A stretch of 45,429 nucleotides of DNA from Sulfuricaulis sp. (GCA_030650525.1 JAUSDQ010000119.1:1-45429); one strand, 5' to 3'; counted from the stretch's first letter, positions 33,743-42,633 are shown. Notes: generated by a model not told the origin, from the sequence alone. A program made the numbers and translations.

Positions 33743-35601
33743 TATTCTTCCCCGTAAATGATCTTCAGTTCGCGGGCGAACTTCTTGTTGATCAGGCCGC
33801 GCCTGACTTTCTGGGTTGCGGTGAGCTCTCCGTCATCGTGGTCCAGCTCTTTCTCCAGGATCACGAACCGGCGAATGTTCTCGACGCGCGCAAAGCGGCC
33901 GTTGACGTCGTCAACGATCTGCTGCATGAGTTCCTGCACATCGGGCAACTGCGTCAGCGACCGGTAGGTCGTGTACGGCAGGTCACGTTCTCCAGCCCAG
34001 CGGCCCACCGTGTCGAAGTCGATCTGGATCAGTCCACCGAGGAATTTTTTACCTTCACCGACGACGATGGCTTCACGCACAAACGGGCTGTCCTTCAACG
34101 CGTTCTCGATCTCCGAGGGGGCAATGTTCTTGCCGCCGCTGGTGATGATGATGGCCTTCTTGCGGTCCACCACGGCAATCTCATCGCCGTCGCGACGCTC
34201 GACGATGTCGCCCGTGGCCAGCCATCCATCGGGCAGCAATACATCGCGGCTGCCGGCCTCGTCCATCAGGTAGCCCTTGAAGATGCCGGGTGATCGAAGC
34301 TGGATTTCACCGTCTTCGGCCATGCGCCATTCCGTTCCGGGCAAGGCCGGGCCGCAGCTGCCCACGACGTTGGGTCTGTCGTTCTTCTGGGCGAAGGCAA
34401 GACCCGCGCTCTCCGTCAGTCCGTAGCCCTGCCCCGCCGACAAGCCAATAATGTCGAAAAATCGCAGCGTTTCTGGCGACACCGAGGCGCCGCCGCACAA
34501 GCGGGTGTGCGAGCGGTTCAAGCCCATGTAGCGCTGCATGTTTCGAAACAGCAGCACGTACAGCAGACCGAATTCAAGCGATTCAATGAAGGATCGTTTG
34601 CCGTTGCGCTCCTGCCGGCGATCCGACAAGACACGCCCCCGGCGCATGCCCCAGGCATAAATTTGACGTTGAAGCAAGCCGCTATCCTTCATGCGGAAAT
34701 TGAAACCCTGCTGAAGCTTCTCCCAGATCCGCGGCACACCGAGGAAGAAGGTGGGTGCGATTTCGCGGATATTGAGCGCCACCGTGTCAATCGATTCGGC
34801 GAAGGCGACCGTGCCGCCAAGCACCAGATGCTGCACGAAGGCATAGCAGCGCTCGGCCGCGTGGCACAAGGGCAGATAGCAAACCACTTCGAAGGGTTTG
34901 CCGATCATGCCCGTCGTCTCGGCATAGGCTCGCGTCGAGTAGATGAAATTGCGGTGCGTGAGCATGGCGCCCTTGGGCGCGCCTGTGGTGCCCGAGGTAT
35001 AAATGAGCACATTCGTGTCATCGGGTTTGCCCTGGTCGATGATGGCGTCCAGGCGCTGGGCGGCCGAGCTGTCTTGCGCCAGCATCGCACTGCCCATTTC
35101 CATCAGCGACGCAAAGCTGGCCGGCATGCCGGGTTCATAGCGCCGCAGGCCCTTCATATCGATGCAAAAAACATTCTCCAGAGAGGGCAGACCGTCGCCC
35201 TTGCTCATGGCGTCGATCACCTTGTCGGTTTGCTCCTGGTCGCCGCAGATCGCCACCTTGGCGCCGCAGTGGCGCGCGATGTATTGCAGCTCGACCCAAG
35301 GGTTGGTCGGGTAGATGCCCACCACCTGGACGCCGATCATCTGCGCGCCTAGATCCGAGAAAAACCACTCCGGCACGTTCTCCGCCGCGACGATGATGCG
35401 GTCGCCTGCCTTCAGGCCCAGGCTGAGCAGACCAAGCGCCACCAGCCTGGTGCTTCGCTCATATTCGCGCCAAGTCGTACCCTGCCAGATGCCGTGTTTC
35501 TTCTCGCGCAGCGCGACCTGATCGCCATGCAGTTGGGCGCGTTCGCGCAACAACTGGGGAAGCGTGTAGTCGCCAGCTTCCATTCTTTTGGAATCAAGCA
35601 T
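33742..35601 (-). CDS. AMP-binding acyl-CoA synthetase (long-chain FadD15-like)
   Basis: The 619-residue AMP-forming ligase has the P-loop LIYTSGTTGAPKGAMLTH (about 200), SAGQGYGLTESAGLAFAQ, the hinge region WLATGDIVERRDGDEIAVVDRKKA, and IITSGGKNIAPSEIENALK, all typical of the long-chain/FadD15 class. The length of about 600 with a C-terminal VRRGLINKKFARELKIIY fits this group. It sits inside the transporter cluster, overlapping livG by 8 bases and livH by 1, so the imported acid is probably activated immediately (vectorial acylation-like, inference). The substrate is not predictable; a fatty, isoprenoid or alicyclic acid is suggested by context. Confidence 0.9.
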   Translation of the reverse strand: MLDSKRMEAGDYTLPQLLRERAQLHGDQVALREKKHGIWQGTTWREYERSTRLVALGLLSLGLKAGDRIIVAAENVPEWFFSDLGAQMIGVQVVGIYPTNPWVELQYIARHCGAKVAICGDQEQTDKVIDAMSKGDGLPSLENVFCIDMKGLRRYEPGMPASFASLMEMGSAMLAQDSSAAQRLDAIIDQGKPDDTNVLIYTSGTTGAPKGAMLTHRNFIYSTRAYAETTGMIGKPFEVVCYLPLCHAAERCYAFVQHLVLGGTVAFAESIDTVALNIREIAPTFFLGVPRIWEKLQQGFNFRMKDSGLLQRQIYAWGMRRGRVLSDRRQERNGKRSFIESLEFGLLYVLLFRNMQRYMGLNRSHTRLCGGASVSPETLRFFDIIGLSAGQGYGLTESAGLAFAQKNDRPNVVGSCGPALPGTEWRMAEDGEIQLRSPGIFKGYLMDEAGSRDVLLPDGWLATGDIVERRDGDEIAVVDRKKAIIITSGGKNIAPSEIENALKDSPFVREAIVVGEGKKFLGGLIQIDFDTVGRWAGERDLPYTTYRSLTQLPDVQELMQQIVDDVNGRFARVENIRRFVILEKELDHDDGELTATQKVRRGLINKKFARELKIIYGEE

Positions 35602-36373
35602 TTTTTGCCTCCTCGTCGCCCAGATAGGCCTTGTGCACTTCGGGGTTGGCCGCGACTTCCGGTGGCGTGCCCTGCGCGATCAGGCATCCGAAATTCAAGA
35701 CATAAATACGGTCAGAGAGATCCATCACCACCTGCATGTCATGTTCAATCATCAGCACCGAAATACCGAATTCGTCACGTATGTCCAGGGTGAAACGCGC
35801 GAGGTCTTCCTTTTCCTCGCGATTCATGCCCGCCACGATCTCGTCGAGCAAAAGCAGCTTCGGCTCACTGGCCAACGCACGGCCGAGTTCCACGCGCTTT
35901 TGCTGGCCATAGGAGAGGGTCGCCACCACCTTGTCGCGCAGGTCTTCGATTTCCAGGAATTCGATGATCTGTTCAACCTTCTGACGCGCGGCGATCTCTT
36001 CCGCGCGAGGTCGGCCCCAGAACAAGAGGGACTCCAGGATCGTGCTGCGGAAGTGCACATGCCGCCCCACCAGCAGGTTCTCCACCACCGTGCCATGCCG
36101 GAACAAGGCCAGGTTCTGGAAAGTCCGGCCAATGCCTGCCGAGGCGAAATCAGATGATTTCAGCCTGGCCGTGTCGGCGCCCTCCAGAAAGATCTGGCCT
36201 TCGCTCAGCGGCAGCACGCCACTGATCAGGTTGAACAGCGTGGTCTTGCCAGCGCCGTTGGGACCAATCACGCTGACGATCTCGCCGGGCATCACTTTGA
36301 GACTCACGCCCGCCACGGCGCGCAGTCCACCGAAGGTCTTTGACGCATTTCTCACATCGAGCATCGGTGTCAT
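35594..36373 (-). CDS. livG: Branched-chain amino acid-type ABC transporter ATPase (LivG)
   Basis: The 259-residue ATPase has Walker A GPNGAGKTTLFNLISG, the signature LSYGQQKRVELGRALA, Walker B LLLLDEIVAGM followed by the NREE region, and the LivG-specific C-terminus DRIYVLNFGCLIAQGTPPEV. The start is put at 36373 (MTPMLDVRNASKTFGG), where ATGA overlaps the livF stop and AGAGGTGG precedes it; a GTG three codons upstream is less likely. It energises import with LivF. Confidence 0.93.
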   Translation of the reverse strand: MTPMLDVRNASKTFGGLRAVAGVSLKVMPGEIVSVIGPNGAGKTTLFNLISGVLPLSEGQIFLEGADTARLKSSDFASAGIGRTFQNLALFRHGTVVENLLVGRHVHFRSTILESLLFWGRPRAEEIAARQKVEQIIEFLEIEDLRDKVVATLSYGQQKRVELGRALASEPKLLLLDEIVAGMNREEKEDLARFTLDIRDEFGISVLMIEHDMQVVMDLSDRIYVLNFGCLIAQGTPPEVAANPEVHKAYLGDEEAKNA

Positions 36374-37227
36374 GACAGCCACCTCTTGCGACGCTTGTAA
36401 TGCTTCACATCCCGCATGCTAGTTCCTTCCTTGTTACTGGCTCCGAGCCCGAGATAGAACTCGCGGACGTCGGCGTTCTTGGACAGTGCCTGGGGCGTGC
36501 CATCAAGCACGACGCGGCCGTTTTCCATGATGTAGGCGTAGTCCGCAACCGCCAATGCGCGGGTTGCGTTCTGTTCGACCAACAGAATCGTCATGCCGGA
36601 ATCCCGTCGCAGCTTGGCGATGGCCTCGAAGATCTCCGCCACGATGAGCGGGGCCAGGCCCAGCGACGGCTCGTCCAGCGCGAGCAGGCGAGGCCGACTC
36701 ATCAAGGCGCGGGCGATGGCCACCATCTGCTGCTCGCCACCAGACAGATAGCCGGCTATCTGGGTGCGCCGGTCCGCCAATCGCGGAAAGAGTTCGTACA
36801 TGGCCCGCCGGGTCTCATTGAGCTCGATGCCTGACTTTAAATGGGCACCGACGGTGAGGTTTTCCTCGACCGTGAGCGACGCAAACAACCGGCGACCTTC
36901 GGGCACCTGCACCAGGCCCTGGGCCACGATGTGATCGGACTTCCAGGATTCGATTGCGTGGCGATCAAACAGAATGGCGCCTTTTTCAACCTCGCCGTCT
37001 TCGGCGTCCAGCACGGCGGAGATGGCCTTGAGCACGGTCGATTTGCCGGCGCCGTTCGATCCGAGCAGCGCCACGATGGTGCCGGCATGGACTTCCAGCG
37101 ACACATCGCGGACGGCCTCGATGGCGCCACCATAAACCACCTGCAGGTTCTGGACGGCCAGAAGCGCAATCCGCGCGCCGGAGTCATCCGTGCGTGGCGC
37201 CTCAAGGGTGGGAAGTTTCATCGTCAT
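36370..37227 (-). CDS. livF: Branched-chain amino acid-type ABC transporter ATPase (LivF)
   Basis: The 285-residue ATPase has Walker A GSNGAGKSTVLKAI, signature LSGGEQQMVAIARALM, Walker B LLALDEPSLGLAPLIV and the LivF ending DYAYIMENGRVVLDGTPQAL. The C-terminus carries an extra 30 residues (ASNKEGTSMRDVKHYKRRKR), longer than typical LivF of about 235-245, mostly basic. It is the first gene of unit A, about 45 bases below operator/promoter 2. An alternative start two codons downstream exists. Confidence 0.92.
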   Translation of the reverse strand: MTMKLPTLEAPRTDDSGARIALLAVQNLQVVYGGAIEAVRDVSLEVHAGTIVALLGSNGAGKSTVLKAISAVLDAEDGEVEKGAILFDRHAIESWKSDHIVAQGLVQVPEGRRLFASLTVEENLTVGAHLKSGIELNETRRAMYELFPRLADRRTQIAGYLSGGEQQMVAIARALMSRPRLLALDEPSLGLAPLIVAEIFEAIAKLRRDSGMTILLVEQNATRALAVADYAYIMENGRVVLDGTPQALSKNADVREFYLGLGASNKEGTSMRDVKHYKRRKRWLS

Positions 37228-37270
37228 GTGTTCAATGCCTCAACAAAAGGTATTTTTTTCATCTGCATCC

Positions 37271-37300
37271 TGCAAATAGTCCGACGCGTCGGTTTATATG
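37271..37300 (-). promoter_or_regulatory. Operator/promoter 2 for unit A
   Basis: The perfect 12-bp palindrome CCGACGCGTCGG lies at 37281-37292 with the conserved flanks TAGT and TTTATA. In the direction of livF a poor -10 candidate (TATTTG) starts 2 bases beyond the core. The site is 54 bases upstream of livF. It is the best match to the shared operator. The 160 bases from 37228 to 37390 otherwise hold no gene. Confidence 0.72.
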
Positions 37301-37390
37301 GATGGGATATTGCCACAATTGATTTTTAAGTTGACTAGTAATTACCCTTGCTTCCGCGAAAAAACTCCGCGGTGCCCGGACTTTAGTCAA

Positions 37391-38074
37391 TCATTCCGGG
37401 TCCGAGAAGATCGTCGGCGGGTAGTAGCCGCGGAAGTCGTCACAGATGCGGCCGAACGGCAAGTCTGACCAGTACCCGTGATCCTTCAGGTAGCTCATGT
37501 GACGCGTGCCTTCCTTGTTGAATTGCTGGAGTAGCGCGTGGTCCGAGCCGTCAAACTCGGTGGGCGGAACACCCATGTGCGCGCACAACTCGCGGTTGAA
37601 GGCGGGCGCAAGCTTGAGCCAGCGCCCTTCCAAGTACAGCGCAGCATAGCCATGGTGCAGGAAGACCTCGCGCCCACCCATGGCCTTGCGCAGCTTGGGC
37701 GTTGAAAAATGATTGACCACGTCGCTCAGGCCGATGGCGCTCGGAATGCCGTGAAAGCGCGCCACCGCGGCCAGCACGGCCGCCTTGTGAACACAAAAGC
37801 CCTGCCCCGCGGCGACGATCGTACTGACCGTGAAGTTGGACTTGACCAGCCGGGCTGCGAACGGGTCGTAACGCAGACCGTCACGCACAGCGTAATACAG
37901 GCTAATCGCCTTTTCAACCGGTGTTTTCGCCTTGCCTGCCGCCTGTTCAGCAAAGTCCCGCACGCGCGTCCGGTCGAAATCCAGAAAGGATGTTGGTTCC
38001 AGATAGGCCGGCCCCGGCTCGGGCGTGGCATAGGGCGTGAACACCATTGGGTGAGATGAGCCGGATGTGGGCAT
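37391..38074 (-). CDS. Transglutaminase-like protein of acyl-CoA catabolic cluster
   Basis: The 227-residue protein has a transglutaminase-core layout: [20 protein letters not shown], then [20 protein letters not shown] with the presumed Cys nucleophile, and [21 protein letters not shown] with the His. The third-position Asp expected after the Trp appears replaced (KLAPAFN). The start at 38074 ([10 protein letters not shown]) follows AAAGGAG; a start 16 codons upstream overlaps the crotonase gene. I recall such proteins in proteobacterial acyl-CoA clusters but know of no assigned function. It is the last gene of unit C. Confidence 0.72.
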   Translation of the reverse strand: MPTSGSSHPMVFTPYATPEPGPAYLEPTSFLDFDRTRVRDFAEQAAGKAKTPVEKAISLYYAVRDGLRYDPFAARLVKSNFTVSTIVAAGQGFCVHKAAVLAAVARFHGIPSAIGLSDVVNHFSTPKLRKAMGGREVFLHHGYAALYLEGRWLKLAPAFNRELCAHMGVPPTEFDGSDHALLQQFNKEGTRHMSYLKDHGYWSDLPFGRICDDFRGYYPPTIFSDPE

Positions 38075-38118
38075 TGAGGTCTCCTTTTGTGCTGCGGGAT
38101 TTGCGGCTCGGCCTGCGC

Positions 38119-38922
38119 TCAATCGGACGCGCCGACCTGGCCGCGCCCGCGACCCATGACAGTCTTGCGCTGTTTGCCGAAGTTGGTCGCATCGAAACGC
38201 GCCAGCCCGGCCTTGCCCAGACTGCTCTCCAGCTTCAGGCCCTGCTCCACCGTGGTGTCGAGACCTTCGCGAATGATATTGCGGTAGTCGCGCAGCGTGT
38301 CGCGGTCCACACTCAGGATGTCCTGCGCCATCTTGCGGCAGTAGGGCAACAACTGATCCGGCTCGACCACCTCCAGCACAAGCCCCCAGTCCTTCGCGGT
38401 CTGCGCATCGAGGTAGTTGCCGGTGAAGCTGAGATAGCGCGTGCGCACCGGCCCGATCATCCGCACCAGATACTGGGAGAGGCCCCAGCCCGGTAGCACG
38501 CCGACCCGCACGTGCGTGTCGGCAAATCGGGCATTGGTGGACGCCACCAAAATGTCGCAGTTGGCCACGATCTCGAAGCCACCCGTAACGGTATAGCCGT
38601 TGACAGCCGCGATCGTCGGTTTTTGTAGCGCCGCGAATGCACGCATGAAACGCGACTCGACACCCATTTCCTCGGGCGTGAGCGGCGCGGTCTCGAACTC
38701 CTTGAGGTCGGCGCCGGCCGAGAACGCCTTGTCGCCCGCGCCTGTGATGATGATGACGCCCACGTCATCATCGGCCTGCACCGATTCGATCGCGATGGCC
38801 ATGTTGGTGCGCAACTCGCGCGACAGCGCGTTGTGCGCGTGAGGCCGGTTGAGTGTGACCGTGGCAATTCCCTCGGATACATTGATCAGCAGGCTGTCGC
38901 CCAGCAGGGGATATTTCTTCAT
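38119..38922 (-). CDS. Enoyl-CoA hydratase/isomerase-family protein with altered second acid
   Basis: The 267-residue crotonase has the oxyanion loop [31 protein letters not shown] with the first Glu, and [22 protein letters not shown] where the second catalytic Glu is replaced (DTHVRVG). Such DTH-type crotonases are common and their reaction is often not known; isomerase or another thioester chemistry is possible. The start at 38922 ([11 protein letters not shown]) follows GAGGAAG; an upstream ATG adds 26 unconserved residues. It sits 78 bases after the ACAD and 44 bases before the transglutaminase-like gene. Confidence 0.86.
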   Translation of the reverse strand: MKKYPLLGDSLLINVSEGIATVTLNRPHAHNALSRELRTNMAIAIESVQADDDVGVIIITGAGDKAFSAGADLKEFETAPLTPEEMGVESRFMRAFAALQKPTIAAVNGYTVTGGFEIVANCDILVASTNARFADTHVRVGVLPGWGLSQYLVRMIGPVRTRYLSFTGNYLDAQTAKDWGLVLEVVEPDQLLPYCRKMAQDILSVDRDTLRDYRNIIREGLDTTVEQGLKLESSLGKAGLARFDATNFGKQRKTVMGRGRGQVGASD

Positions 38923-39000
38923 GTCGTCTTCCTCTTTCAGTACGGCTCTTTCCCAAGCCATTGATGAAACCCGCTCATTCGACGCGGACGTGTGTGGCAA

Positions 39001-40161
39001 TTAAAGCCGTTTGGCGACTTCCTCAAGCATGACCTCGGTGGCGCCGCCTCCGATGGTCAGGATCCGCGCATCGCGGGCCATTCTTTCAATCGGCGTGCCG
39101 GTAATGAAGCCGGTCCCGCCATGCAATTGCAGACAGCCATGAACGACCTCCTGCAGCGTCTCGCAGGCAAAAGCCTTGAGCATGGAGACTTCGCGCACCA
39201 CGTCCTTGCCCTCTTCCGCCATTTGCGCGCACGAATAGGTGAACGCGCGCGCGGCCGCCGTCTTGGAGGCCAACCACGACAGCTTGTTACGCACAACCGG
39301 CTGGTCCCACAGCGTCTTGCCGAAGGCCTGACGCTGCCGCATATAGTCGGCGGTCAGCTCGATGGCCTTGGCGCAGGCTCCCGTGCTGAGGGCAGCCGCC
39401 ACCAGCCGCTCGTTCTGGAAGGTGCTCATGATGTAGTAGAAGCCCTTGCCCTCTTCGCCCAGCAGCCCGTCGGCCGGCAGATGCAGATCGTCAAAGAACA
39501 GCTCGGCTGTGTCGGATGAGCGCCAGCCGTGCTTGTCAAACTTGCGGGCGATCTTCAGGCCAGGATTGCCTTTCTCGACGATGAACAGCGAGATGCCCCG
39601 ACTGCCCTTGGCTTGCGGATCAGTGCGCGCGGCCACGATGTAAATGTCTGCATTCACACCATTGGTGATGAAGGTCTTGGAGCCGTTGATTAACCACCCA
39701 TCGCCGTCACGCAGGGCGCGAGTCTTCAGGCCCGCGACATCCGAACCGGCTTGCGTTTCGGTCACGCAAATGGCGCCGACCTTCTCGCCCGTGCAGGCGA
39801 GGGGCAGGTAGCGCCGCTTTTGTGCGTCGGTGCCCCTGTGCGCAATGTGGGCGATGGACATGTCGCTGTGCACCGTGAGCCCAGCCGCCACGCCGCCGAA
39901 AGTCGAGCGCGCGAGCTCCTCGCCCAACACCACCGAAGACAGCTGACCGAGTCCCGCACCGCCGTACTCCACGGAATGGCGCATGCCGAGGAACCCGAGA
40001 CGGCCAAGCTCACGAAAGACTTCACGAGGGAATTCTCCGGCCTTCTCCCAGGCCTCACCATTGGGAACAATCACATCGTTCACAAAGCGACGCAATTGCC
40101 CGCGGATCATGCGGAGGTCTTCGCCGAGGATGTCGGGCTCGCTGAAATCAAAGTCTGCCAT
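39001..40161 (-). CDS. Acyl-CoA dehydrogenase, isovaleryl/long-chain type (unit C)
   Basis: The 386-residue ACAD has VTETQAGSDVAGLKTRAL, INGSKTFITNGVNAD, helix-G STFQNERLVAAALST, RQAFGKTLWDQPVVRNK and the C-terminal TIGGGATEVMLEEVAKRL. Gly replaces the MCAD base, so the Glu in FQNERL is the predicted base, as in the two paralogues of unit A. The start at 40161 (MADFDFSEPDILG) follows AAGG. It is the first gene of unit C, divergent from the tetR gene across operator 3. Confidence 0.9.
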   Translation of the reverse strand: MADFDFSEPDILGEDLRMIRGQLRRFVNDVIVPNGEAWEKAGEFPREVFRELGRLGFLGMRHSVEYGGAGLGQLSSVVLGEELARSTFGGVAAGLTVHSDMSIAHIAHRGTDAQKRRYLPLACTGEKVGAICVTETQAGSDVAGLKTRALRDGDGWLINGSKTFITNGVNADIYIVAARTDPQAKGSRGISLFIVEKGNPGLKIARKFDKHGWRSSDTAELFFDDLHLPADGLLGEEGKGFYYIMSTFQNERLVAAALSTGACAKAIELTADYMRQRQAFGKTLWDQPVVRNKLSWLASKTAAARAFTYSCAQMAEEGKDVVREVSMLKAFACETLQEVVHGCLQLHGGTGFITGTPIERMARDARILTIGGGATEVMLEEVAKRL

Positions 40162-40208
40162 GCCTGCCTTCACTGTAAGTAGTACATCAATAAACCATAA
40201 ACATAATG

Positions 40209-40240
40209 TTATAATAACCCGCCGCGTCGGACTATAAAAG
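40209..40240. promoter_or_regulatory. Operator 3 in the divergent ACAD/tetR promoter region
   Basis: The core CCGCCGCGTCGG at 40219-40230 differs from the consensus at one base. A TATAAA starts 2 bases to the right (40233-40238) for the tetR direction. A TATTAT (minus strand, 40216-40211) starts 2 bases to the left for the ACAD direction. One operator could therefore control both divergent promoters, including tetR autoregulation. Confidence 0.72.
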
Positions 40241-40356
40241 AAGGGGAATACCCTTAGTCACCGCGGTCACTGAAAGTACAACGTGTACCATTACCGCTTG
40301 TGCTGGCAGCAGTTTGCGCCGCCAGCGTGTAACCCAGAAGCCGGAGAAAGAATTCC

Positions 40357-40953
40357 ATGTCGCGTGTGCGTTCAGACAACTACGAAGTCAAAAGACAGGC
40401 GATTCTCGACGCCGCCGCCGTGCTTTTTGCGAAGGCGGGGTTTCCCAATGCCAAGATGGAGCAGATCGGACAGGCCTGCGGCGCAACGAAGTCCATGCTC
40501 TATCACTACTTCCCGACCAAGGAAGATCTGCTCTTCTCGATGCTGGACGAGCATCTCGACCGCGTCTTGAACGCGGTCGATCAGGTGATGACCCGCAAAA
40601 ACTTGGACCCGCAGGTCCGTTTTGCCGATTTCGTGCAGATCTACACCCAAAAATCCACACAATCGAGGCAACGCCACATCATCGCAATGAATGATGCGAA
40701 ATTCCTGCCGCGTGAGCTACAGGTCCGCCTGATCGAGCGTGAAGTACGCGTGACCAACATGGTGGCGGCCCTGCTGCGCGAGCTGAACCCCAATATCGAC
40801 GAAATCTTCTACAAGCCCTATACCCTGCTGCTTATCGGGATGCTGAACTGGACTGACACCTGGTACAAGCCCTCCAACAAAATCACCCCGCAGGGGCTTT
40901 GCGACCTGACATCACGTCTATTCCTTCGGGGCTTTCTGGCCGAAAAGTCCTGA
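40357..40953 (+). CDS. TetR/AcrR-family transcriptional regulator
   Basis: The 198-residue protein has the TetR N-terminal helix-turn-helix: QAILDAAAVLFAKAGFPNAK, MEQIGQACGATKSMLYHYF (about 34-52), then PTKEDLLFSMLDEH. The C-terminal ligand-binding region ends with LLIGMLNWTDTWYKPSNKI and TSRLFLRGFL, resembling regulators of fatty-acid and acyl-CoA catabolism. It is the only regulator of this kind in the window and lies beside operator 3. The shared 12-bp palindrome before units A-D is the natural binding-site candidate; binding is inferred, not shown. The start at 40357 follows GGAG. A ligand such as a pathway acyl-CoA is likely. Confidence 0.92.
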   Translation: MSRVRSDNYEVKRQAILDAAAVLFAKAGFPNAKMEQIGQACGATKSMLYHYFPTKEDLLFSMLDEHLDRVLNAVDQVMTRKNLDPQVRFADFVQIYTQKSTQSRQRHIIAMNDAKFLPRELQVRLIEREVRVTNMVAALLRELNPNIDEIFYKPYTLLLIGMLNWTDTWYKPSNKITPQGLCDLTSRLFLRGFLAEKS

Positions 40954-40958
40954 TGTCA

Positions 40959-40995
40959 GCGCGGGCACGCCGCGGACATTTTCTTCCCGCGTTTT
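40959..40995 (+). terminator. Possible rho-independent terminator after tetR
   Basis: CGCGGG at 40960-40965 pairs with CCCGCG at 40986-40991, followed by TTTT. The loop is long (20 bases) and contains its own GC-rich palindrome, so strength is uncertain. It sits just beyond the tetR stop, between convergent genes. Confidence 0.3.
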
Positions 40996-40997
40996 CG

Positions 40998-41888
40998 TCA
41001 GGCGTAGGCCATGAGGCATTCCTGCGTGACCGACGCGACCAGTTGTCCTGACTGGTCGTAAATGCTGGCCTGCGAGAGGCCGCGGCCACCCGCGCTACGC
41101 GGGCTATGGCAGTCACAGTACATCCACTCGTCGGCACGAAACGCGCGGTGAAGCCAGACGCTGTGGTTCAGGCTTGCAATATAGAGCCTACGATCGGGTT
41201 CGAGGTCGCGCACATGCGCACTCAGACTGCTGAAGTTAACCCACCAGTCCGACAGATACGCGAAGGCCGCGGCATGGAGCGCGCGATCATCGGACAAACG
41301 ATTGCGCGTCTTGAGCCAAAACGAGATCCGCGATTGCGCGGTTTGCGGCGCGAGTTGGGCCATCGCATCGGGAATGCGGAAATCGATGCCGGACTTCATC
41401 AAGGTATAGCCGCCTAGGCGTCGTATCCCCTCCGCCCACGCCTGCGGAATCCCGCTAAGGTCGGGCAGGTTCTGCGGCACACACGGCACGGCGGTGGACG
41501 CCGTGGTGTGCTCGGGCGCGGCCACAGGAATTGAAAACGTTGCATGGGCATCAATCACAATGCGCCCGCCGGCTTGCCGGCCCCGGATGTGACGTGATGA
41601 AAACCGCTTGCCATCCTGCAGCGTCGTGACCTCGAAATCCACCGCCTCATCAGGCTGCGTTCCCTGCAGAAACAAAAGCTGCAGCGTTGTCGCATCACGC
41701 TGTGGGTCCACGGTGCGCGAGGCCGCCATCAGGGCTTGCCCCATCACCTGGCCTCCGTAGGCGCGTCCGTTGGGATTCGGGTCGCCATGGCGGTTGCGGT
41801 AATGACCTGGCCCCGCTTCGTCGAGTGTAAGAATCTGGGTCAGATCCGATCCGTCCCAGGGCTGGCATGTCAGACGTGCTTCATTCAC
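40998..41888 (-). CDS. Acyl-CoA thioesterase II (TesB family)
   Basis: The 296-residue protein has two hot-dog halves: an N-half with NGRAYGGQVMGQALMAASRTV and LQLLFLQGTQPDEAVDFEVT, and a C-half with AYLSDWWVNFSSLSAHV, SLNHSVWLHRAFRADEWMYC and GGRGLSQASIYDQSGQLVASVTQE in pieces. This matches TesB/YbaW-type thioesterases that hydrolyse acyl-CoA to free acid and CoA. It may relieve dead-end acyl-CoA or release a product. It overlaps the upstream NAD(P)H-quinone reductase gene by 8 bases and is the last gene of unit D, convergent with tetR. Confidence 0.88.
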   Translation of the reverse strand: MNEARLTCQPWDGSDLTQILTLDEAGPGHYRNRHGDPNPNGRAYGGQVMGQALMAASRTVDPQRDATTLQLLFLQGTQPDEAVDFEVTTLQDGKRFSSRHIRGRQAGGRIVIDAHATFSIPVAAPEHTTASTAVPCVPQNLPDLSGIPQAWAEGIRRLGGYTLMKSGIDFRIPDAMAQLAPQTAQSRISFWLKTRNRLSDDRALHAAAFAYLSDWWVNFSSLSAHVRDLEPDRRLYIASLNHSVWLHRAFRADEWMYCDCHSPRSAGGRGLSQASIYDQSGQLVASVTQECLMAYA

Positions 41889-42633
41889 AAAGGGAATCTT
41901 TCTTGTGTTGGCCTACGGTACGTGGCGCGACATCAGGCTTGAGCCGCCAGTCGCTGCCGAAATCGGCGAGTGGGTGGAAGAACATCGGCTCAGCCGTCTC
42001 GAGTTGCTCAAGGCGCACGGCATATTCCTCGAGATACCGCGTGCGTCGTTCGTGGTCCGTGTAGTGGATCGACCACGCCGTGAATGGCGCAAGCACCTTG
42101 AATCCAGCATATGCGAGCGTTCCGCTGTTCAGGTGCCAGAGATTCACATCAAGGTCGCCGAGGAGACCGTCCGGTCCGACCATCTCGGGATAGCACCCCG
42201 TGGTGATCGTCATCATCGCCTTGCGCCCCTTCAACCCCCCAGCATCCATGCGGCGACCTGTGCCATAGACCACGCCATTGACGAATACACGGTCGATCCA
42301 GCCCTTCATGATTGCGGGCACGGAAAACCACCACAATGGGAACTGCAGAATCAGGAAATCACACCAAACCAGTTTGTCCAGTTCAGCCTGTATGTCATCC
42401 GCAAAGGCATCGTGCGTGTGGGCGTATTTCTGCTCTCGGTCGTATTGCAACGCATCCGGAAAGCGCCGCGCTTTGAAGTCGTCTTTACCCGCGACCGGGT
42501 TAAAGTTCATGGCGTGGAGGTCTGAGACCTTGACCTCGTGACCGAGGCGGCTCAGTGTCTTCAACGATCGCTCTAGCAGGGCGGCATTGAATGACTTCGG
42601 TTCGTGATGGGCATAGACAATAAGAATTTTCAT
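41881..42633 (-). CDS. NAD(P)H dehydrogenase (quinone), flavodoxin-like fold
   Basis: The 250-residue protein has the NQO1/MdaB-type flavodoxin-2 pattern: ILIVYAHHEPKSFNAALL (phosphate loop), DFLILQFPLWWFSVPAIMKGW (flavin-binding), and LKGRKAMMTITTGCYPEM. Such enzymes transfer two electrons from NAD(P)H to quinones. Its location between two thioesterase genes, behind a crotonase, is unusual; it may reduce a pathway quinone or enone or be a protection enzyme. The start at 42633 is the first ATG. Confidence 0.9.
   Translation of the reverse strand: MKILIVYAHHEPKSFNAALLERSLKTLSRLGHEVKVSDLHAMNFNPVAGKDDFKARRFPDALQYDREQKYAHTHDAFADDIQAELDKLVWCDFLILQFPLWWFSVPAIMKGWIDRVFVNGVVYGTGRRMDAGGLKGRKAMMTITTGCYPEMVGPDGLLGDLDVNLWHLNSGTLAYAGFKVLAPFTAWSIHYTDHERRTRYLEEYAVRLEQLETAEPMFFHPLADFGSDWRLKPDVAPRTVGQHKKDSLCE

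Noticed and set aside
37350-37372. Hairpin CCGCG/CGCGG as a terminator beyond unit C
   Set aside because: A 5-bp stem with a 9-base loop and no downstream T-tract on the relevant strand; too weak to call.
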